A stretch of DNA of 64,000 bases from Neoarius graeffei (lineage: Eukaryota > Chordata > Actinopteri > Siluriformes > Ariidae). Location: positions 30,307,198-30,371,197 of the forward strand of contig NC_083577.1 in the NCBI RefSeq assembly GCF_027579695.1. Reading direction: 5' to 3'. Under the pieces are notes generated by a model that ran no database searches, was not told the origin of the DNA, and saw only the letters and a list, made by a program, of their open reading frames with translations. Positions 57,301-64,000 of this stretch are shown one piece after another; positions within the stretch are counted from its first letter, which is position 1, and each line of letters begins with the position of its first letter. The translations under genes and the position numbers were made by a program.

Positions 57301-58394
57301 ACTCTGAAACCCCTGCTCTAGAACCTTTTTAATATGTTGAAAGGCTACAATTTTACTTGGCAACAGAATGTATCTGAATTCTGATTGGTTGTTGTATCTG
57401 AATTCTGATTGGTTGTTGTTATATTATTGCCCTTCTGTTGTCTTGAGCCCAGCGCGGAGGGGGGAGGGGGAGGAGGGAGTGACAGGGTTCTACAGAGAAA
57501 AGTTTTTGCCCCCGCTTTCAAATGAAGCCCCTCGAGAACCAATCAGTTCAGCGGATGTGTGTTCTCGGTATGGGACGTTTTCAAAAGAGAGGCGGGAGGA
57601 ACCAAACATTTCTGATCCAGAAGGCGGAGGCTGTTTTGCTTATTACGTGAAAATGTTTGAGAGCGAATATTCATGAGGGAATTTTGCATGCTGTTTCGCC
57701 CAGTGGAAACCTACAGGAACCATTTGTGTACCGCCATTTTTTTTTTCCTTCAATCAGAAATATCGGTCGGGACACGCCCATACCGTCCATACCCAATTCT
57801 ACACCTCTGCAGTAAGACTCTTAATTCTGTGTGTGTGTGTTTTCAGCACCTGTAACTCTGGACCCCAACACTGCTCATCCTGGACTCATTGTATCTGATG
57901 ATCTGAAAAGTGTGAGACGCAGCGATGAGGAACAGAAACTTCCTGATAATCCAGAGAGATTTGATGATGAATATTGGCATATCCTGGGATCTGAGGGCTT
58001 TAACTCAGGGACACACTGCTGGGATGTGGAAGTTGGAGACGGTACAGGGTGGATTGTGGGTGTGATGACAGAATCTGCTCAGAGGAAGGGGGAGATATCC
58101 TCCAGAAGTGGAATCTGGGGTGTGGGGTATGATGGTGATGAATATGGCGCAATTTCAACACCAGATACAGGCACTCAGCTCTCAGTAGCACAGAAACTCC
58201 AGAGGATCAGAGTGAAGCTGGACTGGGACAGAGGAAAACTGTCATTCTCCGACCGTCTCACTAACACACACTTACACACTTTCACACACACATTTACTGA
58301 TAAATTACTGCCATTCCTAGGTGTTGATCATAAAGAATCTCCTCTAAAGATCCTCCCACTTGAGTGCTCTGTAAGAGTGAATCAGATCAGTTAG
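54315..58394 (+). CDS. TRIM35/A33-like E3 ubiquitin ligase, intact six-exon gene
   Basis: join(54315..54713,54867..54962,55055..55285,55414..55436,55524..55642,57847..58394), 471 residues; every junction has GT/AG and phases agree. Residues about 10-55: C3HC4 RING ([11 protein letters not shown]...CPVCRR), which recruits the ubiquitin-conjugating enzyme. Residues about 88-125: B-box 2 (CSLH, CLDH, CLVC, HTNH). About 135-240: coiled coil ([15 protein letters not shown]). From about 293: PRY-SPRY/B30.2 ([32 protein letters not shown]). Cytosolic class IV TRIM proteins of fish often act in antiviral and inflammatory signalling; the target here is unknown. A 5' UTR exon likely ends at CTCTG|GTGAGT (about 54,111). 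The orthologue name is not certain. Confidence 0.9.
55866..56159 (+). mobile_element. tRNA-derived SINE in TRIM intron 5, internally deleted
   Basis: Counterpart of 33,348-33,668. It keeps the GGATGGATGGAT tail but lacks about 90 bases before AACAGGATAAGCGG. Confidence 0.85.
56544..56801 (+). pseudogene. ZBED5/SCAND3-like hAT transposase start
   Basis: About 75 readable residues: [14 protein letters not shown]-like basic run, [11 protein letters not shown] and [13 protein letters not shown], matching the start of Buster/Charlie-type hAT transposases up to the first half of a BED-like finger. The rest is replaced by the tandem array. Confidence 0.65.
56764..57080. repeat. Tandem array of about 45-bp AT-rich units
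   Basis: About seven units of the form GATGTTTAAAATGTGTAAAA followed by an A run, GAGGTTTTAAAAAGCACA. Unit lengths vary by A-run length. The array grew from the ATGTTTAAAATGTGTAAAAC at the transposase break. Confidence 0.85.
57143..57217 (+). mobile_element. 5'-truncated SINE
   Basis: Last 75 bp of the SINE with GATGAGATGAG tail, flanked by ACATTAAGTA before and after. Confidence 0.85.
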
Positions 58395-58861
58395 CATTGA
58401 TGTTGTTTTATTCCAGTTCATTAATAAAATACTGCAGATTAAAATATTAGTGTTCTTTGTGTAAGTCTTTTTTCCCCCTTTTGGAAACCCTGAAGCACAC
58501 ACTGATTTTTTTTTTCAGGTGAATCAACTCAAAATATTGACAGAATATCTTGAAATAATGAATTAACTCAAATAATAAGATATCTTAAAATATATTATTA
58601 TGGTATATTTTGAAAGCACGAGGAAGTCAAAATAATAAGTGAAATAATGACACACTGTCTTGAAATAACAAGGTATTAACTCAAACTTACGACATAGCAT
58701 TTAATTAAAATCACAAAAGTGTGTTTAAATGCAGAATGAGCTGAAAAGAATTTTATTTATGTTTTAAATAGTTTAAATAAACTGAGCATTTGTTTCTGAG
58801 TTTATTCTCAGTAAATATGTCTTTACTGTATTTGTACTTGTTTGCATTTGCTGTTAATCTT

Positions 58862-58902
<41 letters not shown>

Positions 58903-61368
58903 GCAGTGGAGGAGAATTCAAGCTCTAAGTTTCCCTCCACCAGCAGTTTGTGGTTTTGTAAAGATCAGATGGATTTGTATGTTAATGCTGCATTAGGTGA
59001 TGATTCACAAGTTCAAATCAGTTCTGAGTGAAATAAATTCACTTTGTTCATTCTGATATTAAACACTGTTAATCTGCATAATGGGACAATTAAAATATGC
59101 ACTAATAAATATATTTGTAATCTGTGTAATGTTTATTATTAACAGTTAAAATGGTCATGATGTGGATGTTTATTTATTTGTACAGATGTGTGCAGTGGTT
59201 GTTATTTACATGATTAGTATCAGGGATGTGTTCAGTTTAATGTGTGTGTAAGTGATCACTGAGAGGATGTGGAAGAGAGAGAGGCAGGTGAGAGAGTCAG
59301 TCATTAAAGGTGTTAAAAGCAACAATTTTCTCAATGTTCTCTATCGTCATTTAACCGCAAGTTATATTTAACTCTCATCCATTATCCCTGGCTGCTGTAT
59401 CATACGGGTTAAAACATGACAAGATCTGTCTCATCTATAATAAATAAAAATTAAACATTTAGGCCTAGGTATTTTATTTTTGTCCCATGTCTTCCCACTA
59501 CACAGTGTCCCAACTTTTTTGGAATTGGGGTTGTATTATTATTACAAAGCTTTGTTAAATACTTGATTCTGATTGGCTTACGGCCTGTTTTTTCTTTATT
59601 ACAAACTGTTATGGACCACGACATTACCAGAAGCAATAAAATAATTTTAAAACAATATTTTGTGTCAGATGTTGAGTTATTTTAGTACATAACTGTGTAA
59701 TAAATAGGATAATGTATAGTGAGCCGATTCTTATCGCAAAATAAAACCCCTTCAGGGTGATTCAAGACCTTCTCTGCTTTGTGTTGGACTCCTGCATCAC
59801 CCTGTCAGGGTGTATTTCATGATAATAACCAGCTTACTGTACATTATCGCTCACTCATTTACATGAACATAATGATCTTTTGCCTAAACTAACCTGGAGC
59901 CATGGGTTCTTTGCAAACGACCACTCACGATGCAAAAGTGCTGATGGTTTGTGTTGCTTACGGCTGTTCTAATAGATCAACCCTGGGGGAGAAAAAGAAA
60001 AACAAGGGATACAGAAATGGACAAATTTCTCCATCCAGCTACCTCTGCTAAACAAACTAGCACTGTGTCTTTTTCGAGACCATTATTGAGTACGAACACG
60101 ATCCAGTTTTCCTCTTACAGTTCATGTTTGAATTTTACCAAAAGGTCTGTTTTGTGGGCCAGGCTTCTGGAATTTCTGGATTTATATATTTATTTATTTA
60201 TTGAATGTAAGATCAGAGATCTTGATTTGCAGCACAGCTCATGACAACAATCACAATGACAGTGGAATGTTTGAAGAGAAACAGAGATCATCAGTGTGTT
60301 TAAACTGTGAAACCTTTTAAAGATTGACTTGGAAACCTGATGGACAGGTGTTTAATTGTCCAAATACTTTTGGGGGCCTTGCATAAGATTCCACAACCAT
60401 CCCTGAGTGGGACCAGTTGGACAGATACTGTGGGTTTTTCCCTATCTTTCAATTCAATTCAGGACTAGAAGTAGATTTTGATGAGGAACACTAATTTTGA
60501 AGCTGTAATGCCTTTCAGATTTTTCAAGTTTAGGTCATAAAAAGAATTTTCCCCTGACACCCAATTATTTTTTGTTTAATAGAGCAAACGCTACTGAATT
60601 CAAATCACAGACTTCCAATTTTATTAGTTTTTTTCAGAGAACAATGAATGAATTAAGGGCCACGTGGCGCAAAATTTTCCGCTATTTTTTCCTGCTTCAC
60701 CATGACCCAATTCAAAATACTACATCATGCATCACGTGGTGGGCTTTTCCCGTTTGTGCAAGGCATTATGGGATACAAATTTGAAACAGGAGAGAAAAAT
60801 GGAGGACGTGAGTGTGCGAATGAAATGTGAAAGACCTACTACAATAACGGAAAGCGAGAAGAAAAGATATTATGTTGCGAAGGAAAGGAAACGCAGGACC
60901 AAACTAATAAATATCGGCGGTCAGCGAACACTTCGGTGTGATCAGCTGTTTGTTTAGTGACAGAATGCTGGAACTGTCAGTGTACAGTCAAAGGTAAACC
61001 TCTAAATGGCAGTAATGCAATGCTGTGGATGCCAACTGCCATAAAACCCCAAAGAAGAAGCAGGTAAACCTGCGCATGCGCACACAGACTTCCTCTGTCG
61101 GCTTGACTGCACGAAGTGAGCGATTTCATGCACATTATTTGCTCAGGAATCCCCTCAAATCACTTCCCAGCCATAGAATGACCTGGCTTTTTTTTTATCC
61201 CCAGCTGGCTGAAAGGCCCAAAGAGGGATTATGTCGTGGCAAAATCCGTCTGTCTGTCCATCTGTCTGTCCCGGAAAGGGTTCTCACCTTCTGCAATCAA
61301 CTCCTCTCCCAATTTTTGGAGGAATTTCACAAAACTTGGCAAAAGGCTTTGTTATAGGACAGTAATAC

Positions 61369-62796
61369 CAGGGGCGATTTCTCAGAGACAACAAGGGAAG
61401 CCGAGCTTCCCCTAAAATTCTCTCCCCAAACTGCGGCGTCTACGACGTTGAATTCTCATTAAAACAATAACTTGCATAACATAATATATGCCCAAGATTG
61501 TATTTATGTTCATAACTATCCTGTAACTTATTTGAGTGATGTCTGACGAACTTGCAGTTCGCTACGAGAATCACCTTTGCTGCCAGGCTGTAACCTTTCT
61601 TATTTCAATGGGCTCTATGGACTGGCAGCAGTGTTGCCAGACTGGGCGGTTTTAAGTGCATTTTGGCGGGTTTTGAACATATTTTGGGTGGAAAACGTCA
61701 GCAGTATCTGGCAACACTGACTGGCAGCCGGGTATCTGTTGCAGTCTACGAGACGGCTCTGAACAGCCAATTTCAGCTAGTTGTTATTGGTTAAAATCAA
61801 CAAAATTGTCACTTCCAGGGAAGCCGGGCTTCTCTGGGACTAAACGAGACAGTGGGAGGGACAAGAAGCCGGGCTGATAAAGGATTATTGGAGGTAGTGT
61901 TTGAAAGACATGAGGAGGGCGGTACTTCGGTGAGGAACACGGAAGTATGATCAGTCAGTCCCTAGTGGATGTCGAGAAAGTGTAGTCGTGTGCCAAAGTG
62001 CTGTCCGAATTTCTTTTCATATAAACGGTTCTTCTCATTGATGTCTCTGTACATTACTCTGTAAATAAATGTAAATATTACTCGTTGTGCTCCGTTAACT
62101 TTCATCCATTCTATCAGTTTGATCATTCATGAATTCACTCGTTTATTTCATTTGTAGTTCAATCTGGTTGTAGGCTAGCTTGAGCCTTATTGGGATCTGC
62201 AGTGCTAGCTGCTAACAGAAATTGGTGAAGTCTCTGGAAAGCACAACCAGCTGGTATGACAGGGTCACAGACCATTTTCTGGAAAAGGAGCGGAGGGCAG
62301 AATTTGTGTATAAATAGTGTTCATGTTCATGAATCTGAAGTGTGTATATTGTTCAGTAATGTTAAGAGAATGGTGGGCTCTGTGTTATAGGTTATACCTG
62401 GGTATAATATTCAAGGTTCTGTGTGTTGCATAGCCTACCTGGTTATGAATTTCTAGACTGTGTTGCAGAAGATGTTCAAGGATGTGTTGCACAGCTGGGT
62501 GTTGTGTTAAAGACTCTGTGTTGCATATCAGGGTATGATGTTCAAGGCTCTTCGTTGAATAGCCAGTGATTTTTGGATGTTTGATATTTTTGATTAAGGA
62601 TATGAGGCACTAGCCTGGCAAGCCAGACTATAACATGAAATGTACAAGCAAAAATACTTTCTGCCACTAGGTAGGGTTGTCTAGTTCACTATGCTAATGG
62701 GGCACACCTTTCTATGCTTTGATATCCGGCCTACAGGTTTTACGATGAATGCGTAAAATGGGCTTCCCCTGTTTTAAAAACCAGCAGCCGCCACTG
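61369..62796. mobile_element. hAT element, right duplicate only
   Basis: Flanked by AGTAATAC (61,361-61,368 and 62,797-62,804). The left duplicate is uninterrupted at about 38,227. Ends CAGGGGCGATTTCTC and CAGTGGCGGCTGCTGG. GGGAAGCC blocks occur near both ends. 1,428 bp, no transposase recognised. Confidence 0.88.
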
Positions 62797-62899
62797 AGTA
62801 ATACGCATATTAAAATTTAATTTGCAATATTTTGTCGCGGGGGATATTGTGCTCTCAGAACACCCTTGTTTCGATATTGCAGAAATAAACATATATCAC

Positions 62900-63371
62900 A
62901 ATGACCAAATTTCAGAGGGAACTAAACTTCACCGATTCTATGAAATCGAAAGGCTGTCTACTTTTAAATTCATCTGGAGGGCCGGATTATAATCTTCATC
63001 AAACTGGTCATACGTTCAACATCCTGCCTTCTGTGAAATGGGATATGAGAGAATGAACTTGGTGCTGCTGTGATTTCACACTTGAGTGAACAGCAGTGTG
63101 TCAGAAAGCTGCCTCTTTCTTTTTCTCTTCATCATGTTGGCTTTGGGCCTTAAAATATACAATACTGTGCAAAAGTCTTAGGCACATGTAAAGAAATGCT
63201 GTAGACTAAAAATGGTTTAAAATAATGACATGAAATGTTTCAATGTTAAAAAATACTATAAACAATAAGCCATAAGCCATAATAAATGAAACAAAGTCAA
63301 TATTTGGTGTGAGATGACCCTTTGCTTAAAAAAAAAAATAGTAGTCTCAGGCACAATAAGTGCAGTTTTAC
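62900..63371. mobile_element. Tc1-type MITE end and flanking non-coding sequence
   Basis: From about 63,168, ACTGTGCAAAAGTCTTAGGC is a common fish Tc1-type end; the next element is inserted at TA (63,369-63,370) inside its interior. 62,900-63,160 has no feature I can support. Confidence 0.55.
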
Positions 63372-64000
63372 AGTGGGGCAAAAAAGTATTTAGTCAGCCA
63401 CCAATTGTGCAAGTTCTCCCACTTAAAAAGATGAGAGAGGCCTGTAATTTTCATCATAGGTACACTTCAACTATGAGAGACAGAATGGGGGGAAAGAATC
63501 CAGGAAATCACATTGTAGGATTTTTAATCAATTAATTGGTAAATTCCTCGGTAAAATAAGTATTTGGTCACCTACAAACAAGCAAGATTTCTGGCTCTCA
63601 CAGACCTGTAACTTCTTCTTTAAGAGGCTCCTCTGTCCTCCACTCGTTACCTGTATTAATGGCACCTGTTTGAACTCGTTATCAGTATAAAAAACACCTG
63701 TCCACAACCTCAAACAGTCACATTCCAAACTCCACTATGGCCAAGACCAAAGAGCTGTCAAAGGACACCAGAAACAAAATTGTAGACCTGCACCAGGCTG
63801 GGAAGACTGAATCTGCAATAGGTAAGCAGCTTGGTGTGAAGAAATCAACTGTGGGAGCAATTATTAGAAAATGGAAGCCATACAAGACCACTGATAATCT
63901 CCTTCGATCTGGGGCTCCATGCAAGATCTCACCCCGTAGGGTCAAAATGATCACAAGAACGGTGAGCAAAAATCCCAGAACCACACGGGGGGACCTAGTG
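63371..64000 (+). mobile_element. Tc1 transposon, 5' part, cut by the window edge
   Basis: Starts after TA with CAGTGGGGCAAAAAAGTATT, has the usual 5' UTR of fish Tc1 elements and an open transposase running off the right edge. Confidence 0.9.
63737..64000 (+). CDS. Tc1 transposase, N-terminal 88 codons
   Basis: ATG at 63,737 ([20 protein letters not shown]), open to the window edge with no stop. The paired-like helix-turn-helix domain is visible: [19 protein letters not shown], then a GRPR-like basic hinge ([13 protein letters not shown]). The DDE catalytic domain lies outside. Tc1 transposases bind the terminal repeats and move the element into TA sites. Unlike the other Tc1 relics here, this part carries no visible defect. 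Confidence 0.88.
   Translation, partial: MAKTKELSKDTRNKIVDLHQAGKTESAIGKQLGVKKSTVGAIIRKWKPYKTTDNLLRSGAPCKISPRRVKMITRTVSKNPRTTRGDLV

Larger units (their letters stand above)
56441..57315 (+). mobile_element. hAT element, right duplicate only
   Basis: Flanked by CTCTAGAA (56,433-56,440 and 57,316-57,323). The left duplicate has the single CTCGAGAA at about 33,923. Ends CAGGGCTTTACAAAGTGTGG and CAGGGGTTTCAGAGTGTGGG. 875 bp, with a transposase start, a tandem array and a SINE tail inside. Confidence 0.93.
52160..62900. repeat. Segmental duplication, right copy
   Basis: Colinear with 26,230-38,450. Right-only insertions: composite SINE (52,729), hAT (56,441) and hAT (61,369). The TRIM reading frame is intact here. 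58,395-61,368 repeats the 3' flank, transposon terminus (about 59,506), THAP-like fragment (59,946-60,244) and LINE 3' relic (about 61,000-61,070) without new genes. Confidence 0.9.

Overview
The window reads as teleost nuclear DNA. It holds spliced genes with GT/AG introns, a fish TRIM E3-ligase gene with a PRY-SPRY domain, Tc1/mariner ends typical of fish, hAT elements with 8-bp target duplications, a Tf1/sushi-type chromovirus, a class I endogenous retrovirus, and many copies of a tRNA-derived SINE with a (TGAGA)n or (GGAT)n tail. The SINE set would fit a catfish, but that is a guess from memory. No RNA genes of the translation apparatus, CRISPR arrays or bacterial features were seen. All splice sites, duplications and repeat boundaries were read by eye.

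Layout. 1-7,789: an endogenous retrovirus whose 5' LTR is cut by the window edge; most of RT and almost all of env are deleted. 8.8-16.6 kb: hAT territory, including a complete-looking element (9,474-14,109) with a two-exon transposase, and a second transposase relic broken by a SINE and a MITE. 17-24.8 kb: nested palindromic elements. Three of them have TA target duplications and carry a THAP-type exon or an exon with an AYKSLDAY motif. 24.8-26.8 kb: ZBED-type hAT and Tc1-like relics. 26.2-38.4 kb and 52.2-62.9 kb: two copies of a segmental duplication, each with a TRIM35/A33-like gene. The left TRIM copy is a pseudogene and the right copy is an intact six-exon, 471-residue model. A short third copy of the 3' flank sits at 47.9-48.5 kb. 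38.6-45.7 kb: a short-TIR element split by a sushi-type Ty3/Gypsy element. 45.7-48 kb: more THAP/AYKSLDAY material. 48.6-51.6 kb: SINEs and an RTE-like LINE. The right edge enters an open Tc1 transposase gene.

The only probable functional host gene is the right TRIM copy, a RING/B-box/coiled-coil/B30.2 protein of the type used in ubiquitin-dependent innate immunity. It has a perfect ISRE-like sequence just upstream of its ATG that the left copy has lost. Because the duplicated blocks align, several transposons in one copy have an empty site in the other, which dates them after the duplication. The least described material is the family of TA-flanked palindromic elements with THAP and AYKSLDAY exons and 30-bp GC-rich minisatellites.
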